Assembly (NCBI GenBank): GCA_030737875.1
Contig: CM060912.1
Span: 124,960,493 to 125,024,492 of the forward strand
Source: Allium sativum
Lineage: Eukaryota; Streptophyta; Magnoliopsida; Asparagales; Amaryllidaceae
Direction: 5' to 3'
DNA: 64,000 nt
In this document: piece after piece, positions 1 to 11,720 of the stretch
Layout of the letters: every line of letters starts with the position of its first letter
Position numbering within the stretch: the first letter of the stretch is position 1
Position numbers and translations under genes: made by a program
The notes under the pieces: generated by a model
The model's database searches: none
Seen by the model: only the letters and a program-made list of their open reading frames with translations
What the model was told of the DNA's origin: nothing

Positions 1-820
1 GTCCTAATGGTTATATTAAGGCCGGGAAACCGACGACCGTGGTTGATCATATTAAGGCCAGAAAACTAACAACCACCAAAAAACCATACTAAGGTCGAGT
101 GCATTATGGACGTCGTTCTCGTTGTAATATTTTGGAACCTGTAAAGATAATAGGAGCCGCTCTCGGTCTAGAGAAGACTTTAAGAGAAATCGAGCGAATG
201 TTACACTTGGCTTTGCAAAATGGCGAGTGTAATCGGTACCCGCTTATGGGAATGGCGAGTATTATCGGTACTCGACTTACTGAGGGGCGAGCATCATCTA
301 TGCTCGGCTTATGGTGGTGCATGTGTAATATATGCTCGGCTAGTGGCAAGTGGTGATCACGCTCGGTTGGCATAAGTTATTTTATAATTATCTGTTAGGT
401 GCATGGTGTCAGGCATCGACCATGTTCTTAAGGATAGTGGTGATCGTAGACCATGGCAAAAGACACTCGGGGAACGAAAGATTTGGTGAGCAGACAACGT
501 ACTCGGCTTAAGATAATGGCGAGTATCAAGTATACTCGACTTTATGACAAGGGTCGATCGTACTTGGCTCATGGAGTTGGTCTGGTTATGATGTCAAGCA
601 TTGACTGAATTTAGGATCAGTAGCGGCTATTATGCTCGGCCTGAATTTGTTCAAACATGTCAAATATTCGAAAGATTTTTTTATTGTCACTAACAAAACC
701 AGAGAAACAAATCCTAACAGAGCAACAGTTGAACTTTTGATACATTTAGGGGCTATCCCTGCTTATGCACAATTCAACATAACTCATTATTCAAAAAACC
801 AAAAAAATACAATGATACAA
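1..820 (-). other. Hairpin-rich non-coding tail of a gag-only Ty3/gypsy relative
   Basis: No coding similarity is visible. On the minus strand this stretch directly follows a gag reading frame that ends with the same Ile-Asn-stop as the gag of the array at 52.6-64 kb. It carries short inverted repeats with 6-7 bp stems: CGAGTA/TACTCG at 256-261 and 269-274, CGAGCAT/ATGCTCG at 288-294 and 300-306 around the five-base loop CATCT, and CGAGTAT/ATACTCG at 520-526 and 532-538 around the loop CAAGT. Words such as GCTCGGC and CTTATGG recur. Position and structure match the hairpin array after gag in the right-hand array, but loop sequences differ. The left limit lies outside the window. Confidence 0.55.
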
Positions 821-2053
821 CTAATTAATTATAATGTCGTGATTGCTGGGCTCAGGGTCCTTTCTGTTCCAGGGAGCTCGAGGATTGACCTGAGGAGCTT
901 GGGCAAATGAGGATGGCGGCAAGGCCTGTGAGGGTTTCTTGACATACTCGGGGAGCTCTCCACGCATGACCTTATCCTCAATGAGATCACGTAGGTATCT
1001 GCATTCACTGGTGGCATGACCATCCATGTTGGGGTACATGCAGTGCTTTCCAGATTTGATCTCTTTCTAGGTCGGCTCTCTTTGAGGAGGCTTTGGAGAG
1101 GGAAAATTTCTCATATGTCAAGATAGATATCTAGCAGAGAGGAGTTGAGCTCGGTGTACCTGTCGTACTTGTCCTCTCTTCGGGAACGCACATTTCGGTC
1201 GCTCCTTTCTGGAACTTTCCCTTTACCTTTGTTCTGTCTATTGAAGTTGAAAGGGCCTCCGTCCTTGGCAGCGAGAACCTTAAGGCTTTCCATCTCAAGG
1301 TTGGCGTGTTCTTTCCATAGGAACCTTTCGGCCTCAGCATAGAATTCATCAATATCTCTGGGTGAATCTCTAGTTATGGAGATCCAAAATTCTGATCGGT
1401 TATAAACGCCTGCAATGGTGGCCATGAGCACCACCGACAACGCAAGTCAGTTGACTGATGCTACGGCCGCATTGAATCTCCCCAAGAAAAATCGTAGAGT
1501 CTCTCCAGGGCGTTGCTTGATGGTAGAAAGGAACATAACACTCTTAGGTCGGGATATGTGAACTCTAAACTGCTCGATGAAGCGAGTGGCCAACATGTTC
1601 CAACTGTTAATCGATTCATTTGTTAGCTACCGAAACCACATGCCTACTATGTCAGTGAGTTAGAGCGGAAAGCATTTGGCCACGACATTGGCTGATGCAG
1701 AGAGAACCTCCATGTGGCGCATGTATCGCATGGGATGGATGGTCGGGTCAGTTCGGCCATTGTAGGGTTTGATGGTTTGAAACTTGAAGTCCAGGGGATT
1801 CCGAGAGTTTCTGATCTCTCTGGTGAATGGGGTACGATGGACTTCATCTATGTCGTTCAAGGATTTTACCCTGAGATGTCATACGGCCTCTGAATTCAGC
1901 CATAATCTTATCCATGTTATCCTAGGTAAGATATTGGAACATGTTTTCATGAAAGGAGGCATCCTGACTTGCCTCTGCAGCATTTGTCTCGGCTGCATCG
2001 ACATTCGTGGGACGGGAATATGTTGCATCTTTCTTCCGTTTGTTTGCCATAGG
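821..2053 (-). pseudogene. Degenerate Ty3/gypsy gag (Tat-like, gag-only relative)
   Basis: Gag is the nucleocapsid/capsid precursor of LTR retrotransposons. Reading on the minus strand, an N-terminal basic segment begins near 2053, followed by a retrotransposon-gag core (motifs RNSRNP, KPYNGR, RFIEQFRVH and IKQRP spread over about 1860-1490), a charged linker with ELNSSL near 1150, and a C-terminal His/Cys segment (MDGHATSEC, then GELPEYV) ending at 821 with Ile-Asn-stop. The same order and motifs occur in the gag of the array at 52.6-64 kb. The proline-rich linker of the array copies is missing. Several in-frame stops and frame changes (near 1440, 1630-1680, 1860 and 1920) show it is dead. 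The gag stops before any protease, as in a gag-only element. Confidence 0.8.
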
Positions 2054-2096
2054 TTGGAATTTGTAGAATGTCGTAGAGTATGTCGGTGCGTGCCCA

Positions 2097-2115
2097 CCTT
2101 CCTGGCGCACTAAAG
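2097..2115 (-). promoter_or_regulatory. Primer-binding-site-like sequence next to LTR
   Basis: On the minus strand GCGCCAGGAAGG follows the LTR end at 2116 by a few bases. It matches the better preserved TGGCGCGCCAGGAAGG of the array at 56.2, 60.0 and 63.8 kb. A tRNA-Arg primer is likely from what is known of Tat/Ogre elements; the tRNA itself was not checked. Confidence 0.5.
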
Positions 2116-2655
2116 TGTTGACGTCAAAAGTTGGTCACTAGTGACAGTCAACCCCCAGTCGAGTGGAGAGCACACAAATAATGATTATGAAATGTAATAA
2201 AGTAAAGAAAAAAGGGAACATGCAAGGATTTTTATAGTGGTTTGGCAAAGATGGTGCCTACATCCACTTTATATGTATTGACCTTTTTCTTTTTTATTAC
2301 AAATGCAATGCTTTTTCTATTTTGAGGAGGATCAAGAAGTATCTATTTTTAACTTAGCCGTGGAGAAGCTTTGAATTGAGAGTAGAAGTTCAGACAAAAG
2401 TTGAAGTAGCTAAAAAAGAAGTCTCCTTTACATTTTAAGCATGGGTGTAGTTATAAGGAAGAAGTGGGCTGAGTGGGCCGCCACATGGCTTTCCTCTTTT
2501 TCGGAGCTCGGACACGTGGAACTCGATCAATGGAAGTAGTTGCGGTGGTGCGACCCGATCTACTGCTGATTAATAGTATTCTCGGAAATAGTGGCTTATG
2601 TGGCACTTGAGGTGAGGTGTATCAAAAATAGAGCTTTGTCCGGAGATGGTTGACC
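2116..2655 (-). repeat. LTR of the left gag-only element (right edge uncertain)
   Basis: The left edge begins TGTTGACGTC, the reverse of an LTR ending in CA, and abuts the PBS. Inside, TTTTATAGTGGTTTGGC followed by CCTACATCCAC near 2233-2272 matches a motif shared by the two other Ty3/gypsy LTR families here (32449-32485 and 52743-52783). The right edge could not be fixed: neither a polypurine tract nor a second copy is visible. Confidence 0.5.
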
Positions 2656-4451
2656 GCTTTTATTGCCTTAAGAGTCCAACTAAGCATTTAAAAGACTCAG
2701 CTGGATATTTCCATGTGGATCCGAGATTCTTGGTCGATGCATCTTTGATAGATGCGGTTTTCTCGATCAACTGGGGTGAGCGATTCTTCCAGAGTGAGCG
2801 AGCTATTAGTTGAAAGAAACTGGCTTGGGCTGAAACCTGAAGAAGGACGGCTTGGGCCGAGCCTTGGTTGGGCCTTCTGGAGTATGAATTGCCCGAATTG
2901 GCCGATTGAATAATGCTGAAGGATGCATCTCCATATATTAGGCTTCGACCTGAACTATGATAGATTTTTCCAAAAAGTTGGTTAACAATAGTCATTATCC
3001 CGAAGGTTCCATTATCAATCTTCTGTTGGACGATGAAAGGCCCTTCCCATTTTGGGCCTATGCACACTGGAGTCGGGAAGACCCATTTCAACAAAAGATC
3101 GCCAAAGATGAATATTTTGAATCGAACCCTTTTATTGTAGTAGCGAGCGACTCATCTCTTGTGATTCTCAGCACGCAAATTATCTTCTTCTCTCTTCTCG
3201 TCAATCACGCCTAGAGATTCCATGAGAAGCGCTTTGTTAGTTAATAGGTCATAATATATCGTCCAGCGAGAGGGGCTTCAAGTTCTATCGAGGTGACTGC
3301 TTCAGAGCCGTAGGATAAGCGAATGGAGTATGGCCAGTCACTGACTCATGGGTCGTATTGTATGCCTAAAGGGCTAAAGGTAGTTCATTGACCAATTTGC
3401 CTTTGGCCCGCTCCAACCTTTTCTTCTAGATGGACTTGATGATCTTGTTTACGGCTTTGACTTTCCCATTTGATTGCAGGTGTGCAACTACAGTGTACTT
3501 CGTTTCAATGTGACATCGTTGATAGAAGTCTTTGAATTCTGAGCTATCAAATTGGGCCTCGTTATCAGTTATGATGGTCCACGGAAGCCTAAATTGGCAT
3601 ATGATGTTTTTGACGATAAAGATGATCACCCCCTTTGTCGTGATTGTGGTAAACGGTTCTGCTTCGGTGCATTCCGTAAAGTAATCCATGGCAACGATCA
3701 CATACTTTGCCTTGCCCTCAGAAACTGGAAGTCTTCCAATGATGTCCACTCCCCATTAAGCGAATGACCGAGGACAAAACATTTGGGTGAGTTGAGTTGG
3801 CGGACCTTACTGAATCTGAGAAAACCTTTGACACTTGTCGCAACATTTGGAATTATTAACTGCATCCCGACCATCGTTAGGCCAGAAACAGCCATGCCAC
3901 AACACCTTCTTTGCCAGAGTCTACCCCCGATGTGAGCATCACATTCACCTTTTTATACTTCTTGCAACACTCATTTTACATCATCATATGCCACATACTA
4001 GGGCATAGGAACCGAGAACCCTCTTCTGTAGAGCATATCTCCCTGGATGATATACCTTGAGGCTTTGTGTATAATAGCTTGCTTTTCATTCTTTCATTCC
4101 AGGAGGGTTCCATTCTGAAGAAAGTTCTTGATATGGGTTATCCATGATTCTTTCTTAGGATCAGTCTTCAAGGCTTGATCAATATCCATTTCGTCAAATC
4201 TCAGAGTATCCAATGTCTTGATCGATACCATTTTTGTTTCATCTCTAGCATTGCAACTCTCCAGTTTAACCAATCTGTCGACCTTTTGATTCCTTCTCTT
4301 GGAATATGTGAGATGCAATGGTAATCAAAATCATCCAACAACTCATTTACCTGCTTGAGATAGGAGGCAAGTCGTTCCCCCTAGTTTGATACTCCTTTCG
4401 AACCTGAAATATAACAAGTTGTGAATCGCAGAAAATGTCCAGCGCTACTAA
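2656..4451 (-). pseudogene. Ty3/gypsy pol, 3' half: RNase H end, integrase, GPY/F tail (Tat/Ogre-like)
   Basis: This is the integrase part of a retrotransposon polyprotein. From right to left on the minus strand: the last third of RNase H (CDSQLV at about 4430-4400), a linker, remains of the zinc-binding N-terminus of integrase, the integrase core at 3749-3426 (AMDYFT, then ITDN), and a C-terminal GPKWEGPF element near 3050-3030, typical of the GPY/F module. Around the position of the third catalytic acidic residue the core reads NGKVKAVNK, with Lys where the family normally has Glu. Frameshifts and stops break it into short frames. The frame continues at 27962 across the LARD-1 insertion. 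Sequence from 2656 to about 2940 is probably downstream of pol. Confidence 0.8.
4447..4451. repeat. Target site duplication of LARD-1, left copy (ACTAA)
   Basis: ACTAA immediately precedes the LTR start TGTAACGACC. The right flank at 27962-27966 reads ACTAC, a 4/5 match, consistent with an aged 5-bp duplication. Removing the insert restores the order of the RNase H domain. Confidence 0.7.
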
Positions 4452-5516
4452 TGTAACGACCCATATTTTACAGTATTATAAATAATTTATTTAATTATTT
4501 AAAATAATTGTTTGGTAATTTAAAGTGGCCAAAATTAAATAATGTTGAATATTTAATTTAATAGTAATAATAGAATAATATATTTAATTTCCGAAATAGC
4601 CTGAAATAGTGGAATTCACAATATTGTGTGAACTGGATCATATATAATATATAAATTAGTTTAGAGTTGAATTATATTAATGGATAAATTATATAAATGA
4701 CATTTGAACGTATAATTATATTATAATTTAAATCGAGCTCGAAATGGCGCTGCATTTCGTAATTTGGTGATTCGAACTTCCATTGAATATACAAAATCCG
4801 TTTTAAATCGGATTTCTGTGAAACAAGAAACGTTCGGAGCTGGTGAAGAATATTTTTCAAATGGAAGAGAAAAATCGAGATTTCATTGTATATATTTTGA
4901 GTTATGTCCAAATCAAAATTTTGAAATGTCGCTATGGAATTCCTTTATAAATTATAACGATTTATTTATATTATAAACGGATTTTTCAATATAAATTGAA
5001 TATCGATTCAACCGAGATTTGAATATCGAGTTATAAATCCAGTTGGAGCTATACGATATTCTATGTGAATATATATGATAATATATATTTATTTATATTT
5101 AATTTAATTTTTTTAAAATATATTTATATATTTAAAGGGGTTATTTAGAGCTTTAAAAATAGCCAGTTTTGCAAACGACCTTCGTTTTCGGCGAAACTAA
5201 TTTTGTTGGATCCGTAATATTAAATTGTTATTAGATTTTAAGTTTCGTGATTTCTGAAGTCAGTATGTGGTCGTACGGTTTTTTAATGTGAAAAACAGTC
5301 GATATTTTGATGGTTAAAAATACGTTGTGTGAGCACACGAAGTCGGAATTCGACGAAACTAGTTTCTTGGGTCCGTAATGTCGAACTATAGATGTGTGTC
5401 CATTTTCGTGATTTTTGGATATCATGGTTGACCATAGGAATTTTAAATGATGAATATAAATAGCGTTAGCTTATTATATTGGAATTTAATCAAATATTAA
5501 ATTATTAAAAATACGC

Positions 5517-5524
5517 TATAAATA
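5517..5524 (+). promoter_or_regulatory. TATA box of LARD-1 5' LTR
   Basis: TATAAATA in the 5' LTR, with the counterpart at 12788-12795 in the 3' LTR. It is followed by a pyrimidine/A-rich stretch suitable for a start site about 30 bp downstream. This places U3 at about 1.1 kb and R-U5 at about 4.7 kb, so the hairpin array would be in transcribed sequence. Confidence 0.55.
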
Positions 5525-7245
5525 CCTGAAACTATTCCTAACCCTAATTCATAACTCCTCTGATCAATAGAAAATGCGCCGCTCGATTATTTTCTTCCAG
5601 TGGAAAATTTTATCTTCTTAAAATCATTTTAAAAACAAATAAAACTCTATAAATCCCAAAACATGGATATTGTTGATCCTGGGATGTTCCTCTACAATCT
5701 GGTATATGTTTTAGTGTACTCGACATCAAAATTTGTTCATCGAATTTTTCCAGTGTCATTCTTGGTAGCCTAGGGTTCGATTAAATCAATGATTTATGTC
5801 GAGCTTGGCCGATTCATGTTTGGATATGAGTTCATAGGGAGATTTAACCTTTTTGCAAATATTGGTGAAATTTAATGTTGAAAACGATCGGTGTCTGTGC
5901 TTTCTGGCTTGACATCGCGAGCGATAAGGAGCGTCGAGTTGTGCGATACTGGTATAGATAGATAGAGAAGGAAATGAGGACTTGTATGATGATTTTTGTG
6001 GGATTTTTAATGGTCCGTAGGAAGAGTTGTGGAGGAAGATTTGTTCGAAAATGGTGGAGTTAAGGGAAGAGCAGAGTGCATCTTTATTGGGTAGGGAAGA
6101 TGAATTAAGTGACGCTTAATTTTAAAACGTGGTTAATGAGAAGTTGTTTGTTGCTTTAGTTTTTGGAGTTCCGAGTAGAATTGAGCAAAAGAAATGAGAT
6201 AAAGGTGAGCGAAAATGGGAAATGCGTTAATAGCTTTGATGGAGGAGAAAACTACGGGATTATCTGATTGGGGAAGAAGGAAATCCAAGTCTGGGTTTTT
6301 CAAGGGGTATGTGGGCCGAATGGGTTTAGTAAATCCCATAATAGTTTTTATTTAAGTTTAATTCAATAATAAATACTGTATAAACTTATAAAATTAGTAG
6401 CTACCTCATGCGTTATCCAATTTCAGCAAAGCAAGATCCCTTGGGATCGTATGGACAATGACTACAGAATGGAACTGACTGAAAGTGAACTGGAGCTCGT
6501 TACAATTTATAGTGAAATAAATTGTCCATCTAAATCAAAGATAGTTAATCGCCAATGTGAGTAAACCTCACCAACTCTGATCAGTTATATTTTTATAACG
6601 TATTTTAGAACTGATAAGTGATGATTGATTGCTGTGTGCTTACTGTTTGGTTGAACTGCTAAGTGATTGGTTGAAATTATAGATAATGATATATATATAT
6701 ATATATATCGTTAATTAAATATTGATTTTGTTTATCAGAATATTTCATGTTGAAATGAAGTTGATGTTAAATTATATTGTTTAACATCTGTGATGCAGGG
6801 AAACAGGTTGGATGGATCCAACTGGATTCCTCAATATTATAAAATACCGCTCTTTTCATGTATTGTGATATATGATGTGATATATAATCTGTTGTTGATT
6901 GTGTGTGTTTGAATGATATTGATCATTGTTAATTGGTATTTTAAATACCATAAGAATACTGGGATATAGGAAAGGGGATTTTCAAAGTGTATTTTGAAAA
7001 TAAATTATTTACATAAAATCAATGGATTTTATATATAAATGAAAAGGGATTTTATAAAAGAAATTAATTATAGAATCAAAGGAGATATAAAAGGAATATT
7101 TATTTGTTAAATATGTAAAATTGAAAAGGAAATATTTATTTGTTAAATAAATAGAATTGAAAAGGAAATATTTGTAAAACCAATAGAAAGGGAAATATTG
7201 GTATAAACAAATAGAAAAGGAAATATTTGTAATCAAATAGTGTTA

Positions 7246-8350
7246 GTCGAATTAAAGTTATCGAATATTGGTTATTCAAAAAGAGTTATCGAATATTGGT
7301 CATTAGAAAGGAGTTAATCGAATATAGTTTATTCGAAGAGAGTTAATCAAATAAGGTTAATTGATAAGAGTTAATCACCTAAAGTTAATCGATAGAGTTA
7401 ATTGATTTGAGTTAATCAAATAGTGTAAATCGAATTAGAGTTAATCAAATAGAGTAAATCGAATTAGAGTTAATCAAATAGAGTAAATCGAATTAGAGTT
7501 AATCAAATATAGTTAATTGATTAGAGTTGTTTGAAAGGAATAAATCGAATATAGTTATTCGAAAAGAGATTACCGAATATAGTTATTCGAAAGGAGTTAT
7601 CGAATAAGGTTATTCGTAGAAGAGAATTAATCGAATATAGTTTATTCGAAAAGAGTTATCGAATAAGGTTATTCGAAGAAGAGAATTAATCGAATATAGT
7701 TTATATGAAAAGAGTTATCGAATAAGGTTATTCAAAAACGAGAATTAATTGAATATTAGTTATTCGAAAGGATACATCGAATATTAGTTATTCGAAAGGA
7801 CTATCGAATATTGGTTATTCGAAAGGAGTTATCAAATATTAGTTAATCGAAAAGAGGTTATCTAATATTAGTTATTCGAAAAGAGGTTATCGAATATTAG
7901 TTATTCGAAAGGATAATCAGTTTATTTGAAAGGAGTTATCGAATATTAGTTATTCTAAAGGAGTTATCGAATATAGTTTATTCGAATAGAGTTAAACGAG
8001 TAAATCGAATATAGTTAATTCGAAAGGAGTTATCGAATATTAGTTTATTCGAAAGGAGTTAATCGAATATAGTTTATTCGAAAGGAGTTAATTGATAGGA
8101 GTTAATTGATAAGAGTTAATTGATTAGAGTTAATCCAATAGAGTTAATCGATTAGGGTAAATCAAATAGAGTTAATCCAATAGAGTTAATCAAATAGAGT
8201 TAATAGAATAGAGTTAACCAAATAGAGGTAACTGATAAGAGTAAATCGATGAGAGTTAATTGAATAGTGTTAATTGAACAGAGTTAATCGAATATGAATA
8301 TAGTTTATTCGAAGGAAAGAGTTATCGAATAGAGATTTATTCGAAAGAGA
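7246..8350 (+). repeat. TCGAATA/TATTCGA hairpin minisatellite in LARD-1 5' LTR
   Basis: About 1.1 kb of irregular 20-35 bp repeats. The commonest unit is an inverted repeat TCGAATA, a five-base loop (TTAGT, TTGGT or TAGTT), TATTCGA, for example 7777-7795 and 7804-7822, joined by AAGGAGTTA-like spacers. Another form has the stem TCGAATAA around GG. The edges are a simpler GAGTTAATC/AATAGAGT repeat without strong pairing. Confidence 0.8.
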
Positions 8351-10252
8351 GTTACGTAAGGAAGTTTGTTAAAGGTTTAAAAGCTGAACCTTGTCTGTTT
8401 CGAAGTTAGAAATGTTGTTCAGTTAAGGTCTAAGAGGTAGTTATACCCCAACTTGATTGGCTTCGTTTTTAACTAAGGAATGGTTAAGGTTCGATGGTGA
8501 AGGTTGGTTAAGTGAATATAGTTAATGAGTGTAATGGTTTGAATTGGTATAGCGATGTTTTATTTAAACATCTGTTTAAAATCCAATGAAGGAGTTTTGG
8601 AAATATTTTCCAAATAAGAATCAAAAATGTTTTCTAATATAGAAAATAAGAAAGGGGAGTAAATATGGAAATGTTTTCCAATGTTAATATCGTATATTTT
8701 CTAAATTTAGAAAATAAGAAATTCTGTATATATATACCGAAACAAGAAATGGAGAATGAATAAATTAATGATAAATTAATTTAAGAAATAAATGATGATT
8801 GATGACTGATCGATAGAACTTCCATCTGGAAATAATATCGTTGTTTGTACACATGTTTTCTTTGATAGTTAAATCACTGACTATCGAAGTTTTTGATCAT
8901 TTTTCTGTCGTCATGCGGAAAGACCGGAATCAGAGTCATTATCTGAAAACCAATCTGTATGGGCATTAGTGTTGCGATCAAATATGATGAAGATAACAGA
9001 AGATGGAGTTATGCAAGGGCTGTCCTGTTTACAGAATAGTGCCTTTGGTTTGTCCAGTCCCAGGACAACCTGTACGGAAGAATGTCTAACAGAGTACATG
9101 TAATGGATCACGTAATTGATCTCTTCAAACGTTTGTACGTTTGGTGGCAGAGGAATTCGTTTCTCTTAGCTGTATACCCATTATATTTTTGGGGAAATCA
9201 ATTTGTGATATGGCGGGTATGACGATGTGACATTCAAAGTGAATAATTATGTGATTTGTCAGAGATAAGCGTGGCCTCTAGCCTCATAATCGGAAAATGA
9301 CAAAAATCGGGCAGGTAGCATGGCTAAGTGGTTGGCTGCCAATTATAGTGTATTATCACCTATCTAGAGATATTCATTTCATTCTTTAATCTATTTGATG
9401 TTGTCCAATTCGGGAAACAGTTACTGATCCCAACCGTTGGTGATATACATTCGATACACTCAAGCAAAATGAGTGGTCGGTCATGTGTGGCTGGGTTGCA
9501 AGATGTTCTTGTTGAACCCAATGTATTCCTCTCTAGAGATGCACTATCGAAAGGTGGTTCCATACCTTGTCATAGTTGGAAATTCATTATCCAATAAGTG
9601 CTGGCGATTTTGATTGTATACTATGTATGTAGAACGTGAGATGAAAGCGTTTCTGTTAGATGATTATTATATTGTTGTTGATAGACATTATTATATTATC
9701 AAAGAATTTTGATATAAAGATTATTTTGGATTCTCATAAGGGAAAAACCCATTCCGTTATACGGCATGGTCTTATGAGATATTGTTTTATTGCTCAAACT
9801 GTTTTAAATTGTTTTACTCACACCAGTCCCATGACTGACCCAGAGTTTATTTTGTTTTGTTTTCCCTAAACTCTTGGGTGCCCAATTTTGTACGGGCAGT
9901 TAAGTAGTCAGGATTTTACAGATATACTTGGAGAGCTTGGAGCAGGAGGCTTCAAGATTATATGACTATTATTTATTTCCGCTGTGTTGTAAGTGTTGTA
10001 CTCTGATAATGTTATGTATACATATACTGATTTTATTTCAAAGATATGTGATCTATTATATGTTGTTCGTTCAGCTGTGAGATTCGTGTTACTCTGATGT
10101 TGTATGTTCTTCTTCTTCAATTCTAAGTTTCTATCTTATCTATTCCCACCCTCTAATTTCTTTCATGGACTATCCGGTATTTCCGATGCTTGAATAGTCG
10201 ACATGGTGTTGTATGCCGATATCCAGGATTGCGAAAACCCGGGTCATTACGG

Positions 10253-10264
10253 TGGTATAAGAGC
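10253..10264 (+). promoter_or_regulatory. LARD-1 primer binding site (tRNA-iMet type)
   Basis: TGGTATAAGAGC begins one base after the LTR end. It differs by one base from the common plant PBS TGGTATCAGAGC, complementary to the 3' end of initiator tRNA-Met. This fixes the LTR boundary and the plus orientation. Confidence 0.8.
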
Positions 10265-11708
10265 TGAAGGTTAAGTATTATTTTGGCTCTGTGGCGTGAC
10301 TCAGTAGAGATGGGGTTAGCAATACCCTAGATTGAGTTGAGTGTATATATACAAGTGAACGTATTTGTTATTTGATATAAAAATGATTTATATTGTAGAG
10401 ATTTATTGATTGAGTTGTTTATGAGTTCTGGTCGACCAGTTTGATCCACTGTATCGGTAGGGGTTTATAAACACTCGAATACGATGTACCGACACAGTAT
10501 GTTTTGAAAAGAGGGTAATTGAAATAATTTTACCCAAATTATATTTCGATATAAAAGAAAATTTTATATTGAAATGATTATAATATATAGGATGTGTTGG
10601 TTGTTATTATAATCGAATGAGATTATAAATTGGAATGGTTATATAAATAACCAATCAGAATTTATATAAGTGTAGTATATGAAATTAGATGAATTAAATC
10701 TGAATTTAAACCAGAATTAGAATTAAAATTATGAAAACAGGAAAAGAGTTTGTAAATGGAATTGAATGGAATATAAGAGAATTTTAAAATCCTGGGAGAT
10801 TTTAAATTGTTTTAAAGCATTGTAAATGGTATTTTGAAATGAATTTCAAAATGGAAGTGTTTAGATATGGTTTTGAAAGTGATATAGCATTGAACTCACT
10901 TTGATAGCTGGAAATAGATTCCGAGGATGATCATGACATCATCAGTGTTCATTTTCGAGTTGTAAGCGACGGATTACTACCAAAGTTTTTGTTTTCGAAT
11001 TGTTTTGAGAAAACAAGTTGTTTTGATATTCCAAATGAATATTTGATTTTTGGAAATGGCTAAGCTATTTAAAAACTCCTAGAAACAGATTGTTTGAATT
11101 AAAAAAAATTAAATGAGAATTTGTAAAAGCAAATATAAATAGAAATTGAATTGAAACCAGTTAAGTGGAAAATGAATTGAGATAGAAAATATTGAATTAG
11201 AGATAATCTGAAATGGAATTTGACTGGAAAGTTAGGAGTTGAAATGAATATTGGAATCTGAGTTAAGAACAGAATTCGGCTTGGGTATAACCGAATGATT
11301 GGGATGACATTGGTATATGCAGAATTGGTAACACATGGAAAGAATATATTGATATGCCCGACAAAAAGGTACCAGTTTATATTATATACGGAGTTGAGAT
11401 TTTGATGAGCCGAATTGGCAAGCCGCTTGGCTGTTTGATTTTCTTTTGGGTTGAAGAAGGCCTAGATAGGCGAGTTGAAGTTTGAGCTATTGACCAGTAC
11501 AAAGGAGGTGCTGGCGAAATTTTTCGAAACGTTAAGGTGTTAGAAAATTTTCAGGGTTCTTGAAAATATTCGTTAATGAGAATGAAGTAATATTTCAGTT
11601 GAAATTATTTAGTTCAGTTGGAACTGAAAAAGAAGTAAACAAATAATTTTTAAACAGTTAGTAGGGTTTGTTTTTTACCTTAGCAATTTCGAGGACGAAA
11701 TTATTTTT

Positions 11709-11720
11709 AGGGGGGAAGAA
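11709..11720 (+). promoter_or_regulatory. LARD-1 polypurine tract
   Basis: AGGGGGGAAGAA directly abuts the 3' LTR start TGTAACGACC, as expected for plus-strand DNA priming. Confidence 0.8.

Larger units (their letters stand above)
4452..10251 (+). repeat. LARD-1 5' LTR (5800 bp)
   Basis: It starts TGTAACGACC and ends GGGTCATTACG, the terminal A of the sister copy being changed to G. It aligns along its whole length with 11721-15542 plus 25939-27961. The length is very large for an LTR. Short frames inside occur as diverged pairs in the two LTRs and show no recognisable domain; they are not annotated as genes. Confidence 0.85.
10252..11720 (+). other. LARD-1 non-coding interior
   Basis: This is 1469 bp between the LTRs, with no open frame of note and no retroviral domain. 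It holds the PBS at its left end and the CGAGGACGAAATT plus polypurine tract at its right end. The middle is A-rich on the plus strand. Any transposition would need proteins supplied in trans. Confidence 0.75.

Noticed and set aside
7246..8350. Regularly spaced repeats resembling a CRISPR array or satellite
   Set aside because: Spacing is irregular, spacers are not unique, and the array sits inside both LTRs of a plant retroelement, so it is an LTR minisatellite.
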